Shown here one piece after another: positions 53,817 through 62,731 of a stretch of DNA of 64,000 nucleotides (positions are counted from its first letter, which is position 1; each line of letters begins with the position of its first letter). The notes under the pieces are model-generated. The model was not told the DNA's origin. It ran no database searches and saw nothing but the letters and a program-made list of their open reading frames with translations. This DNA is from Streptomyces sp. NBC_01314 (GTDB taxonomy: Bacteria; Actinomycetota; Actinomycetes; Streptomycetales; Streptomycetaceae), in the NCBI RefSeq assembly GCF_041435215.1, contig NZ_CP108394.1:3906001-3970000 (forward strand). The letters are read 5' to 3'. A program made the position numbers and the translations under genes.

Positions 53817-56255
53817 GTGACCATCGCGCCAGCCGACCCGGTTTCAGCCGAAACGGTTGCAGCCGAACTGGCTTCAGCCACCCAGGCGACGGAGACCGAC
53901 GGTCCCGGTACCGCGTTGCTGCGGACCCTGACCGAGCTGACCGTCGACCTCCCCGACGCCGACCCCGGCAGGGTCGCCGCAGCCGCGTTGCGCGGCCGGT
54001 CCTCGCGCGCGGCCTCCGCCGAAATGGTCGTGGAGCTGCGCGAGCTGGCCACGGAGGCGGCCGCGGGCCTCATCTCCGAGGACCCCGCCTACTCGAAGCT
54101 GGCCGCCCGCCTGCTGGCCATCGGCATCCGCGCCGAGGCGGCCTCGCAGGGCGTCACGACGTTCACCGGCTCCATCGCCGTGGGCCACCGGGAGGGTCTC
54201 GTCGCCGACCGCACCGCGGAGTTCACGCGGGTGCACGCCGGGCGGCTCGACGCCCTGGTCGACCCGGCCGGCGACGACCGCTTCGGCTACTTCGGCCTGC
54301 GCACCCTGCACAGCCGCTATCTGCTCCGGCACCCCCTCACCCGCAAGGTCATCGAGACACCCCAGCACTTCATGCTGCGAGTCGCCTCCGGCCTCGCCGA
54401 GGACGACAGCGTCCGTGCCGTCGACGAGGTCGCCGCGCTCTACAGGCTCATGAGCCGCCTCGACTACCTCCCCTCCTCCCCCACGCTCTTCAACTCCGGC
54501 ACGCGCCACCCGCAGATGTCGTCCTGCTACCTCCTCGACTCCCCGCTGGACGAGCTGGACTCCATCTACGACCGCTACCACCAGGTGGCCCGCCTCTCGA
54601 AGCACGCCGGCGGCATCGGTCTGTCGTACTCCCGTATCCGCTCGCGCGGTTCGCTGATCCGGGGCACCAACGGGCACTCCAACGGCATCGTGCCGTTCCT
54701 GAAGACGCTGGACGCCTCGGTCGCCGCCGTGAACCAGGGCGGCCGGCGCAAGGGCGCGGCCGCGGTCTACCTGGAGACCTGGCACTCCGACATCGAGGAG
54801 TTCCTGGAGCTGCGCGACAACACCGGTGAGGACGCCCGGCGTACGCACAACCTGAACCTGGCGCACTGGGTCCCGGACGAGTTCATGCGCCGGGTGAACG
54901 CCGACGAGCCGTGGTCGCTGTTCTCCCCGGCCGACGTGCCCGAGCTGGTCGACCTGTGGGGCGAGGAGTTCGAGGCCGCCTACCGCAGGGCGGAGGCCGA
55001 CGGCCTGGCGAAGAAGACCATCCCGGCCCGTGACCTGTACGGCCGCATGATGCGCACCCTCGCGCAGACCGGCAACGGCTGGATGACCTTCAAGGACGCG
55101 GCCAACCGCACGGCCAACCAGACGGCCGAGCCGGGCCATGTCGTCCACTCCTCCAACCTCTGCACGGAGATCCTGGAGGTCACGGACGACGGGGAGACGG
55201 CGGTCTGCAACCTGGGCTCGGTGAACCTGGGCGCGTTCGTCGACCGGGCGGCCGGCGACATGGACTGGCAGCGGCTGGACGAGACCGTCCGCACCGCCGT
55301 CACCTTCCTCGACCGCGTCGTCGACATCAACTTCTACCCGACCGAGCAGGCGGGCCGCTCCAACGCCAGGTGGCGCCCGGTCGGCCTCGGCGTGATGGGC
55401 CTCCAGGACGTCTTCTTCCAGCTGCGCCTGCCGTTCGACTCCCCCGAGGCGAAGGCGCTGTCCACGCGGATCGCCGAGCGCATCATGCTCGCCGCGTACG
55501 AGGCCTCCGCCGACCTGGCCGAGCGCAACGGCCCGCTGCCGGCCTGGGAGAAGACCCGCACGGCCCGTGGTGTGCTGCACCCCGACCACTACGGCGTCGA
55601 GTCCACCTGGCCGGAGCGCTGGGCGGCCCTGCGCGAGCGCGTCGCGACGACGGGCCTGCGCAACTCGCTGCTCCTCGCCATCGCGCCGACGGCCACCATC
55701 GCCTCGATCGCCGGTGTGTACGAGTGCATCGAGCCGCAGGTGTCCAACCTGTTCAAGCGCGAGACGCTGTCCGGTGAGTTCCTCCAGGTCAACTCCTACC
55801 TGGTGAAGGACCTGAAGGAGCTGGGCGTCTGGGACACCCGCACCCGGGAGGCGCTGCGCGATTCGGGCGGCTCGGTGCAGGACTTCACCTGGATCCCGGC
55901 CGACGTACGGGCGCTGTACCGCACGGCCTGGGAGATCCCGCAGCGCGGTCTGATCGACATGGCCGCCGCCCGCACCCCGTACCTGGACCAGTCGCAGTCG
56001 CTGAACCTGTTCCTGGAGACGCCGACCATCGGCAAGCTCTCCTCGATGTACGCGTACGCCTGGAAGTCGGGGCTGAAGACCACGTACTACCTGCGCTCCC
56101 GCCCGGCGACCCGTATCGCCCGCGCCGCCCAGGGGCAGGGCCAGGCGCAGGCCCCCGCCCAGCCCGAGAAGACCATCCCCGTCCAGCAGGCGGCCGATCC
56201 GGATGCCGTCGCCTGCTCCCTGGAAAACCCCGAGTCCTGCGAGGCCTGCCAGTAA
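53817..56255 (+). CDS. nrdA: Ribonucleotide reductase class Ia, large subunit
   Basis: An 812-residue NrdA. Radical chemistry residues: NLCTE with C449 (thiyl) and E451, redox pair C237 (SSCYLLDSP) and C464 (AVCNLGS), and C-terminal shuttle SCEACQ (C808, C811). It reduces ribonucleotides to deoxyribonucleotides together with NrdB. The first 80 residues stand where an ATP-cone might be but I cannot confirm an intact allosteric site. GTG at 53817 with GAGGGAGAG upstream. Stop overlaps nrdB by one base (TAATG). Regulated by the upstream cobalamin riboswitch. Confidence 0.96.
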   Translation: MTIAPADPVSAETVAAELASATQATETDGPGTALLRTLTELTVDLPDADPGRVAAAALRGRSSRAASAEMVVELRELATEAAAGLISEDPAYSKLAARLLAIGIRAEAASQGVTTFTGSIAVGHREGLVADRTAEFTRVHAGRLDALVDPAGDDRFGYFGLRTLHSRYLLRHPLTRKVIETPQHFMLRVASGLAEDDSVRAVDEVAALYRLMSRLDYLPSSPTLFNSGTRHPQMSSCYLLDSPLDELDSIYDRYHQVARLSKHAGGIGLSYSRIRSRGSLIRGTNGHSNGIVPFLKTLDASVAAVNQGGRRKGAAAVYLETWHSDIEEFLELRDNTGEDARRTHNLNLAHWVPDEFMRRVNADEPWSLFSPADVPELVDLWGEEFEAAYRRAEADGLAKKTIPARDLYGRMMRTLAQTGNGWMTFKDAANRTANQTAEPGHVVHSSNLCTEILEVTDDGETAVCNLGSVNLGAFVDRAAGDMDWQRLDETVRTAVTFLDRVVDINFYPTEQAGRSNARWRPVGLGVMGLQDVFFQLRLPFDSPEAKALSTRIAERIMLAAYEASADLAERNGPLPAWEKTRTARGVLHPDHYGVESTWPERWAALRERVATTGLRNSLLLAIAPTATIASIAGVYECIEPQVSNLFKRETLSGEFLQVNSYLVKDLKELGVWDTRTREALRDSGGSVQDFTWIPADVRALYRTAWEIPQRGLIDMAAARTPYLDQSQSLNLFLETPTIGKLSSMYAYAWKSGLKTTYYLRSRPATRIARAAQGQGQAQAPAQPEKTIPVQQAADPDAVACSLENPESCEACQ

Positions 56256-57265
56256 TGCCCAGCAACCAGAATCTCCTCGACCCCGGCTTCGAGCTGACTC
56301 TCCGTCCCATGCGCTACCCCGACTTCTACGAGCGCTACCGGGACGCGATCAAGAACACCTGGACCGTCGAGGAGGTCGACCTCCACTCGGACGTCACCGA
56401 CCTCGCGAAGCTGTCCGCGGGCGAGCAGCACATGATCGGCCGGCTGGTCGCGTTCTTCGCGACGGGCGACTCGATCGTGGCGAACAACCTCGTGCTGACC
56501 CTGTACAAGCACATCAACTCCCCCGAGGCGCGCCTGTACCTGAGCAGGCAGCTCTTCGAGGAGGCCGTGCACGTCCAGTTCTACTTGACGCTGCTCGACA
56601 CCTACCTCCCCGACCCCGAGGACAGGACGGCGGCCTTCGCGGCGGTCGAGAACATCCCGTCCATCCGCGAGAAGGCCGAGTTCTGCTTCAAGTGGATCAA
56701 CGAGGTCGAGAAGCTGGACCGCCTGGAGTCCAAGGCGGACCGCCGCCGCTTCCTGCTCAACCTGATCTGCTTCGCCGCGTGCATCGAGGGCCTGTTCTTC
56801 TACGGCGCCTTCGCGTACGTGTACTGGTTCCGCAGCCGGGGTCTCCTGCACGGTCTGGCGACGGGCACCAACTGGGTGTTCCGTGACGAGACGATGCACA
56901 TGTCCTTCGCCTTCGAGGTGGTGGACACCGTCCGCAAGGAGGAGCCGGAGCTCTTCGACGACCGGCTCCAGCAGCAGGTCACGGACATGTTGAAGGAGGC
57001 CGTCGAGGCCGAGCTGCAGTTCGGGCGCGACCTGTGCGGTGACGGCCTGCCGGGCATGAACACCGAGTCGATGCGGCAGTACCTGGAGTGCGTCGCCGAC
57101 CAGCGCCTGACCCGCCTCGGATTCGCGCCGGTCTACGGCTCGGAGAACCCGTTCTCCTTCATGGAGCTGCAGGGCGTCCAGGAGCTGACCAACTTCTTCG
57201 AGCGGCGTCCGTCGGCGTACCAGGTCGCGGTGGAGGGCACCGTCGACCTGGACGAGGACTTCTAG
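56255..57265 (+). CDS. nrdB: Ribonucleotide reductase class Ia, small subunit
   Basis: A 336-residue ferritin-like subunit carrying the metal centre and radical. Ligands and radical site are visible: D72 (ATGDS), E103 and H106 with tyrosine Y110 (EEAVHVQFY), then IEGLFF and DETMHMSF further on. Tyrosine is present, so a canonical Tyr-radical enzyme is expected. The ATG overlaps the nrdA stop, so subunits are co-translated. Only 19 bases separate its end from the opposite-strand gene, with no hairpin visible. Confidence 0.96.
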   Translation: MPSNQNLLDPGFELTLRPMRYPDFYERYRDAIKNTWTVEEVDLHSDVTDLAKLSAGEQHMIGRLVAFFATGDSIVANNLVLTLYKHINSPEARLYLSRQLFEEAVHVQFYLTLLDTYLPDPEDRTAAFAAVENIPSIREKAEFCFKWINEVEKLDRLESKADRRRFLLNLICFAACIEGLFFYGAFAYVYWFRSRGLLHGLATGTNWVFRDETMHMSFAFEVVDTVRKEEPELFDDRLQQQVTDMLKEAVEAELQFGRDLCGDGLPGMNTESMRQYLECVADQRLTRLGFAPVYGSENPFSFMELQGVQELTNFFERRPSAYQVAVEGTVDLDEDF

Positions 57266-57284
57266 GAACTGGTGGCCACCGAGG

Positions 57285-58085
57285 TCACTTGAGCGTGACC
57301 GCGTCCCCGGCCGACGTGACCCTCGCGGTCGTCGTCGTGCCGGGGAAGTGCCAGCGCCAGCTGCCCGCCGCCGTGGCGGTGACCTTGGTGCCGAGCTTCC
57401 CGGCGGCGCTGCCCGTCTTCACCGTCTTGACGGTGGTGTAGCGGGCGGCGCCGTTCTTCTTGAACTGGAGCTGGACCGACTGCCCGGTGAACCCGTGGTA
57501 CTTGAGGGTCTCCCAGTTGGCCCGGGTCAGTTTGCCGGTGACGGTGATCTTCGCGCCCTTGGCGACCGACTCGGGCCTGATGACCGTGGTCAGGATCGAG
57601 GCGCGCTTGACCTTGTACCGGGCGATGTTGTCGGAGATCCAGTAGTCGCCGTCGTTCGCCTTGACGGTGGCGTTGACCTGCCAGACGCCGGCGACGCGGT
57701 TGGAGTCGATGTCGTCGCTGTCGGCGATCCAGCCGGGATCGACCGTCATGGTGCCCGTGCACACCGATGTCGTCGAACTCTTCTTGACGCAGGACGAGTC
57801 GCCGTCCCAGGTCGTGAAGCCGTAGCCGTTGGACCGGTTGAACGTGCTGAGGTCCGTGATCTTCTTGGCGCCCGAGTCGTCCTTGATGGTGACGGCGACC
57901 GGGAACCTGATGGTCTTCGACGTTCCGACGATGACGTTCTTGCCACCGTTGACGACCGTCCTGGTGACGCGGACGTCTCCCCTGCCCTCCGCGTGGGCCC
58001 CCGTCGCCGCCAGCAGCACCAGGGCCGCCGCCCCGCCCGCCACGGCCAGGGTCCGGCCGTGTGCGGGGCGCGTTCTGTGTCTCAT
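57285..58085 (-). CDS. Secreted beta-domain protein, DUF5707-like
   Basis: A 266-residue exported protein. The signal peptide (VAGGAAALVLLAATGAHA) is probably cut after residue 32. Two beta-rich domains follow: about 35-155 (VVNGGKNVIVGTSKTIRFPV, with a Cys pair SSCVKK/SVCTG likely disulfide-bonded, and WDGDSS/DSDDIDS acidic loops) and about 160-266 (an Ig-like domain, GAKITVTGKLTRANW ... YTTVKTVKTG). It resembles Streptomyces proteins often labelled calcium-binding, but no proven role is known to me. GGGGAGG precedes the ATG. It lies between nrdB and the AraC-type gene on the opposite strand. Confidence 0.82.
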   Translation of the reverse strand: MRHRTRPAHGRTLAVAGGAAALVLLAATGAHAEGRGDVRVTRTVVNGGKNVIVGTSKTIRFPVAVTIKDDSGAKKITDLSTFNRSNGYGFTTWDGDSSCVKKSSTTSVCTGTMTVDPGWIADSDDIDSNRVAGVWQVNATVKANDGDYWISDNIARYKVKRASILTTVIRPESVAKGAKITVTGKLTRANWETLKYHGFTGQSVQLQFKKNGAARYTTVKTVKTGSAAGKLGTKVTATAAGSWRWHFPGTTTTARVTSAGDAVTLK

Positions 58086-58149
58086 GATCCTCCCCTTGGG
58101 TCGAGGAGAGGCTACACAGGGGGTTGACCGCTGTCGTACAGATATGCGA

Positions 58150-58320
58150 TCAGGCGGCGCGGGCGATCCCGTGCGACGTCCGCCGTTCCTCCGCCCGCCT
58201 GAGCTGCCGGTCGACGCGCCGGTCGTGCACGACGCCGACGATCGCCGGCAGCGCGACCAGGGCGAGCAGTCCGAGGACGGCCAGAGTTCCGATGAGTCCT
58301 TGCAGCTGTGTCGTATCCAT
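58150..58320 (-). CDS. Small single-pass membrane protein
   Basis: A 56-residue protein with one membrane helix (LQGLIGTLAVLGLLALVALP-AIVGVV) and a basic cytoplasmic tail (DRRVDRQLRRAEERRTSHG). Unrecognised. The ATG at 58320 has only a weak GGTG ribosome site. A longer version from 58374 adds residues over the divergent promoter and is unlikely. Divergent from the AraC/GlxA regulator by 93 bases. Confidence 0.6.
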   Translation of the reverse strand: MDTTQLQGLIGTLAVLGLLALVALPAIVGVVHDRRVDRQLRRAEERRTSHGIARAA

Positions 58321-58355
58321 GGACACCACTGTCGCGCCGAACACTCCTGACAAAC

Positions 58356-58414
58356 AGTGGCAGGACTGCCGCACCCCCTCGAATTACTGCCACATCCGAG
58401 GCACACTGGCAGGA
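58356..58414. promoter_or_regulatory. TGGCAG repeats upstream of the AraC/GlxA gene
   Basis: AGTGGCAGGA (58356-58365) and ACTGGCAGGA (58405-58414) are direct repeats 49 bp apart. ACTGCC (58365-58370) and TTACTGCCAC (58384-58393) are the reverse motif. Four copies in 60 bp around the likely promoter suggest an AraC-type binding array. Confidence 0.4.
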
Positions 58415-59376
58415 TGCTGAAGAACGTGGCCACCGTCCTCATGGAGGGCGTGCACCCCTTCGAACTGGGTGTCGTGTGCGAGGTCTTCGGCCTCGACCGC
58501 AGCGACGAGGGCCTGCCGGTGTACGACTTCGCGGTCGCGTCGGCGGAGGGCCCGACCCTGCGGACGCACGCCGGCTTCACGATCTCCACGCCGTACGGCC
58601 TGGACCGGCTCGAAGAGGCCGACCTGGTCGTCGTACCGGCGGGCGAGAGCTATGTGCGGCGGATCTACCCGGCCGAGCTGCTGGACGCGCTGCGCCGGGC
58701 CGCCGACCGGGGCGCCCGGGTGCTGAGCGTGTGCTCGGGGGTCTTCGTGCTCGGCGCGGCCGGCCTGCTGGACGGGCGGCCGTGCGCGGTGCACTGGCGG
58801 CACGCCGAGGAGCTGGCCCGGCAGTACCCGCGGGCGATGGTCGAGCCGGACGTGCTGTACGTGGACGCGGACCCGGTGATCACCTCGGCGGGCACCGCCG
58901 CCGGCATCGACGCCTGTCTGCACATCGTCCGCAAGGAGCAGGGACCGGAGGTCGCCAACAAGATCGCCCGGCGGATGGTGGTGCCGCCGCACCGCGACGG
59001 CGGCCAGGCGCAGTACATCGAGCGACCGCTGCCCCGCTCGCAGTGCGACACCGTCGGCGAGGTGCTCGTGTGGATGGAGCAGCACCTCGACGAGGAGGTC
59101 ACCGTCGAACAGCTCGCCGCCCGCGCGCACATGTCCCCGCGCACGTTCGCCCGCCGCTTCCAGCAGGAGACCGGGACCACGCCGTACCGCTGGATCCTGC
59201 GCCAACGGGTGCTGCTGGCCCAGCGGTTGCTGGAGGCGACGGACGAGACGGTGGACGCGATCGCCTGGCGCACCGGCTTCGGCACCGCCGCCGCCCTGCG
59301 CCATCAGTTCGTACGGTCGCTGGGCACGACCCCGCAGGCGTACCGCCGGACCTTCCGGGGCCCGGAGGCCGCCTGA
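58414..59376 (+). CDS. GlxA-type AraC regulator (DJ-1/PfpI plus HTH), NrdS-like
   Basis: A 320-residue regulator. Residues about 1-190 are a DJ-1/PfpI amidotransferase-like sensor domain with the elbow VCSGVFVLGAAGLL. Residues about 215-315 are an AraC HTH pair (VTVEQLAARAHMSPRTFARR, DAIAWRTGFGTAAALRHQFV). In S. coelicolor an AraC-like gene, nrdS, is the third gene of the nrdAB operon. This is the likely counterpart, here separated from nrdB by two opposite-strand genes. The ATG at 58414 overlaps a GGCAGG repeat that may double as ribosome site. Confidence 0.82.
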   Translation: MLKNVATVLMEGVHPFELGVVCEVFGLDRSDEGLPVYDFAVASAEGPTLRTHAGFTISTPYGLDRLEEADLVVVPAGESYVRRIYPAELLDALRRAADRGARVLSVCSGVFVLGAAGLLDGRPCAVHWRHAEELARQYPRAMVEPDVLYVDADPVITSAGTAAGIDACLHIVRKEQGPEVANKIARRMVVPPHRDGGQAQYIERPLPRSQCDTVGEVLVWMEQHLDEEVTVEQLAARAHMSPRTFARRFQQETGTTPYRWILRQRVLLAQRLLEATDETVDAIAWRTGFGTAAALRHQFVRSLGTTPQAYRRTFRGPEAA

Positions 59377-59406
59377 GGGCAGGGCGGCCCCGGCCCGGCC
59401 CTCGGC

Positions 59407-60057
59407 TCAGTCGTTGGCGACGACGGGGTACCGGGGCTCGTTCTCGGCCATCTGGCGCAGCGCGTCCTTGCGGTCGCGCTTGGAGAGCCGGTCGATGTAC
59501 AGGTAGCCGTACAGGTGGTCGGTCTCGTGCTGCAGGCAGCGCGCGAAGTAGCCGGTGCCGCGCACCTTGATCGGGTTGCCCTTCTCGTCCTGCCCGGTGA
59601 CCTCGGCGTAGTCGGGGCGGGCGAGCGGCATGTACGCGGTCGGCACCGACAGGCAGCCCTCGTTGCTGTCGTCCAACCGGCGGGTGCCGGCGGGCAGTTC
59701 GACCAGCTTGGGGTTGCAGATCACGCCGGTGTGCCGCTTGCCCTCGTCGTCCGGGCAGTCGTAGACGAAGACCTTCAGGTCGACGCCCACCTGGTTGGCG
59801 GCCAGGCCCACGCCCTCGGCGGTGTGCTGGCTGGCGAACATGTCGTCGACCAGCTTCGCCAGCTCGTCGCCGAACTCCGTGACGTCCTTGCACTCCTTGT
59901 GCAGCACCGGGTTCCCGACCACGGTGATCGGCAGCGACGTGCCACGCTCCCGGTACGCCTGCTCACGCTCCTCGCAGTCCTCCGTGTCGACGACGAACCC
60001 CTCGTCATCGACGGGGAGCACGCCCACGTGCTGCTGATCGGTGTCCTGCTGGGCCAT
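59407..60057 (-). CDS. def: Peptide deformylase
   Basis: A 216-residue metalloenzyme removing the N-formyl group from new proteins. Motif 1 [11 protein letters not shown] (81-91), motif 2 EGCLS (metal ligand C135) and motif 3 HETDH (H177, H181 ligands, E178 catalytic) are intact. The N-terminal 40 residues are an acidic extension usual for one of the Streptomyces deformylases. AGGAAGG lies about 12 bases before the ATG at 60057. Several def genes normally exist per genome, so this need not be the essential copy. Confidence 0.95.
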   Translation of the reverse strand: MAQQDTDQQHVGVLPVDDEGFVVDTEDCEEREQAYRERGTSLPITVVGNPVLHKECKDVTEFGDELAKLVDDMFASQHTAEGVGLAANQVGVDLKVFVYDCPDDEGKRHTGVICNPKLVELPAGTRRLDDSNEGCLSVPTAYMPLARPDYAEVTGQDEKGNPIKVRGTGYFARCLQHETDHLYGYLYIDRLSKRDRKDALRQMAENEPRYPVVAND

Positions 60058-60128
60058 GACAGACGTACGCCTTCCTCAAAACAACACAAGGGTGAGTTGC
60101 TGATACAGGGTACGGGCAGCGCCCCGTA

Positions 60129-60165
60129 AGGGGTGCGGGGAACAGCGCGACCAGCCACACACAGC
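60129..60165 (+). repeat. Dispersed intergenic repeat, module A variant
   Basis: AGGGGTGCGGGGAACAGCGC followed by GACCAGCCAC, between def and the TPR gene. Confidence 0.65.
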
Positions 60166-60195
60166 CCGCAGCCGAGGAATCCGACCGTACGCCCC

Positions 60196-61200
60196 CTAAC
60201 AAACCTCTTCCAGATCCCGCCAATCCCTGGAATCGGGGCTGTCGGCAACCCACCCGTCCAACAACCCCCGAACCAGCGAAGCCGGCGCGGCGATCCCGCA
60301 CTCCCGCTCCGGCGCCCACAACTGCCCGTCCGTCACATGCCCCAGCGGCCCGGGATGCCCCGGCTCACTGTGATCGTGCGGATCGAGATGCTCCCCGTCG
60401 CCCTCGTCGGACGGCATCCGCGACTCGGAACACAGCCGGCACAACAACCGCACCGACGACGACCAGTCCTCCGCGGCGAACCCGGCGTCCGCCGCGAGCC
60501 GCTCCAGCGCGTCCCGGTCCGCCTCGGTCGCGGCCTCCAGCAGCACCACCCACGTCGGCACCGGAGAGGGCGCCCACAGTTCGATCTCGTCGAACACCGG
60601 ATACGCGTTCCCCACGGCCGTGGTCCGCTCCCCGTGCGGCACTCCGTCGTGCAGGACGACCTCGCCCCAGCGCCGTCCGGACGACGGCAGCGGAATGGAG
60701 AGCACCTCGATCCGCGCTGGGTCGAGCCGCCGCCCCCACACGACCTCGGCCTCGCCCTCCGGCGAGAGCCGTACGGCCGCACTGCCGAGGTCCATGCCGA
60801 CCGGTTCCCCGGAGTCGCCGGGGCCTCCGGGCCTCGGCCGGGAGGCGCCCCCGGGCACCCGCAGCCCGTACGCCTGCCAGGCCCGGCGGGCCAGCGGCCA
60901 GTCCTGCAGGGCGGTCGCGGCGATGCCCACGTTCCACCAGTCGGGGGCCCCGGTCTCCCGGTCGAGCAGTGCCACGGCCCGCAGTCCCGCCGCCCGTGCC
61001 TGCTCCCAGTCGTGCCGGAACTTGTGCAGCAGGGCGAGGTTGAACCAGGACTCGGACAGCCACGGCTCCAGGTCCGCGGCACGTGTCAGCAACGCGCCCG
61101 CGTCCTCGTACCGACCGTCGCCGATCAGCGTGAACGCACGATCGGTGGCCTGCCGCCAAGAGGCGGAGGGCCGATGCCGTCCCTTGCCGAAGATCCTCAC
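60196..61200 (-). CDS. Tetratricopeptide-repeat protein of unknown function
   Basis: A 334-residue soluble protein. Residues about 10-115 are two to three TPR units (WRQATDRAFTLIGDGRYEDA, LSESWFNLALLHKFRHDWEQ, APDWWNVGIAATALQDWPLA). The rest is a mixed alpha/beta domain with no motif I recognise, containing an acidic, Cys-bearing stretch RLLCRLCSESRMPSDEGDGE and a C-terminal ECGIAAP. GTG at 61200 was chosen because GGCGGGAA precedes it and homologs begin with RIFGK. The upstream 40 bases are a tandem duplication that repeats this ribosome-site sequence. Confidence 0.82.
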   Translation of the reverse strand: MRIFGKGRHRPSASWRQATDRAFTLIGDGRYEDAGALLTRAADLEPWLSESWFNLALLHKFRHDWEQARAAGLRAVALLDRETGAPDWWNVGIAATALQDWPLARRAWQAYGLRVPGGASRPRPGGPGDSGEPVGMDLGSAAVRLSPEGEAEVVWGRRLDPARIEVLSIPLPSSGRRWGEVVLHDGVPHGERTTAVGNAYPVFDEIELWAPSPVPTWVVLLEAATEADRDALERLAADAGFAAEDWSSSVRLLCRLCSESRMPSDEGDGEHLDPHDHSEPGHPGPLGHVTDGQLWAPERECGIAAPASLVRGLLDGWVADSPDSRDWRDLEEVC

Positions 61201-61240
61201 GATTCCCGCCTGCCAGTTACGGTTCCCGCCTGCCAGTTCC
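61201..61240. repeat. Tandem 20-bp duplication at the TPR gene ribosome site
   Basis: GATTCCCGCCTGCCAGTTAC and GGTTCCCGCCTGCCAGTTCC, back to back. On the minus strand each unit carries GGCAGGCGGGAA, the ribosome-binding sequence of the gene starting at 61200. Confidence 0.75.
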
Positions 61241-61327
61241 GTCGGAGTGGGCTGGCCGTCGCCCCCGGTACACCCTCTCCCTCGCATCCAACCACGACCG
61301 CGTGGAGGGCCGCTCATTACCCATGGG

Positions 61328-62102
61328 TTACCCCACCTCGGGCAGGGTCAGACAGTCTCTCGACAGTACCCTCGCGAGCGATTCCACCACCTCCGGGTGA
61401 CAGTCCCGCGCCGTCCCCGGCCGCAGTTCCTCCAGCGCCCTGAGCGGCCCTCCGGGCCTTGTTTCCCGGACCTGCTCCTCGTATGCGTTCCCGGCCCGCA
61501 CGATCCGCGCACCGACCGGCTGCTCACGGTACGGATCCGGCTGCCGCTCCACCACCGCGGCGACCTCGGCGTCCACCCCGGTCTGCCGTACGCCCGCGCC
61601 ACCGAGCGGCGCGATGCGGCGCTGCTCGGCCGCCGGGAGCCCGGCGGTGGCCCCGGCCGGCACGGGGTCGACGAGGCTCAGCCGGCGGATGTCGCGCAGC
61701 AGCGCCGCGTACTCCAGCACGGTCAGCTCCGGCTCGCCGAGCCCCGGCTCGCGCCCCGCCTCACCGCTGAGCAAGGCCACCCGCCGGGGTGTACCCGGCG
61801 ATCTCCGTGGCCCGGGCGGGCGAGGCGATGGTCTGCCGGTAGGTGGTCCGCACCGCCGCGTACCGCCGGAACGACAGCTTGGTGAGCAGGAGGGGGACGG
61901 AGAAGACCGGTAGTGCCCACAGTCCGACGACGCACCGTGTCCGCGCGTGGGCCAACGGCAGTACACGGTGACGGGCGCCGACGACCGCCGGAAGAGCCCC
62001 TTCCAGGCCCCCCGCGAGGGTGAGCCGGCCCGCACGCCAGATCCGCCGGGGCCCTCGCGTCCGCTGCTCGACCCGCGAGATCAGACCCGGGAAGGTGCCC
62101 AT
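61328..62102 (-). pseudogene. Decayed HD-domain phosphohydrolase
   Basis: Minus-strand fragments of a Streptomyces membrane-linked HD-domain protein: WALPVFSVPLLLTKLSFRRY and VRTTYRQTIASPARATEIAG followed by YTPAG in one frame, then, after a small deletion near 61790, RRVALLSGEAGREPGLGEPE, LTVLEYAALLRDIRRLSLVD, PAAEQRRIAPLGGAGVRQTG and a stop at 61328. The metal-binding HD pair expected in 'LMHDIGQLSL' reads RD, so catalysis would be lost even without the frameshift. The N-terminal membrane region is missing or unrecognisable. The region to about 62256 holds no other gene. Confidence 0.68.
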
Positions 62103-62256
62103 GTCCTTGGGGGCACGATGGCCGGATTAACCCCTTCGAGTGAAGCAACGTTCAGCGACGGATCGGCAGGTCGACGGATCGACGGATTGCTCAGGCGACG
62201 AGATGTGACGGCCGGCACCGCACCGGCGGTCTGTGGAACCTTCGACACCGTTCGTC

Positions 62257-62646
62257 TCAGGGCGCCAAGTCCGCCACGAGCACCTTGTTGAGCTGCTCCA
62301 CGGTCGCCGGGGACTCGCGTTGGAAGGCGGCGAAGTCGAGGCCGTCGTCGCCCATGACGGTCAGGAGGGTGCGCTCACCGACGGCGACGACGATGACGTG
62401 CCCGGCACCGCACCGCACGACGACCTCGCGGAGCGCGCCGGCACCGGACTGGTCGGCCATGCGGCGGCTGACACCGAGGGTGGCCGCGGCGAGCGCGGCG
62501 ACGGACTCGGGGTGCACCTTGTCGACGTCGGCGACGACGAGGAGCCCGTCCACGGTGGACAGGACGCTCTCGGAGACGCCCATCACCCGATCACGCAGCG
62601 AGGCCAGGATGCCGGTCAGCGATTCGGTCGATGCGTGTGCGGTCAT
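62257..62646 (-). CDS. Roadblock/LC7 domain protein
   Basis: A 129-residue MglB-like roadblock protein: TGILASLRDRVMGVSESVLS-TVDGLLVVADV ... AALAAATLGVSRRMADQSG ... HVIVVAVGERTLLTVMG. Such proteins regulate small Ras-like GTPases. In Streptomyces they occur in conservons, but no GTPase or DUF742 gene is in view. The ATG at 62646 has GGAGCACG upstream. It lies 85 bases after the next gene up the operon. Confidence 0.88.
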   Translation of the reverse strand: MTAHASTESLTGILASLRDRVMGVSESVLSTVDGLLVVADVDKVHPESVAALAAATLGVSRRMADQSGAGALREVVVRCGAGHVIVVAVGERTLLTVMGDDGLDFAAFQRESPATVEQLNKVLVADLAP

Positions 62647-62731
62647 GGGCACGTGCTCCTTGGTCCAGACGTCTGCGTAAGTGTGCGGTCCGAGCCGCAA
62701 GGGGTGTTGTGCAAGTCCCGCACAGCACCCC

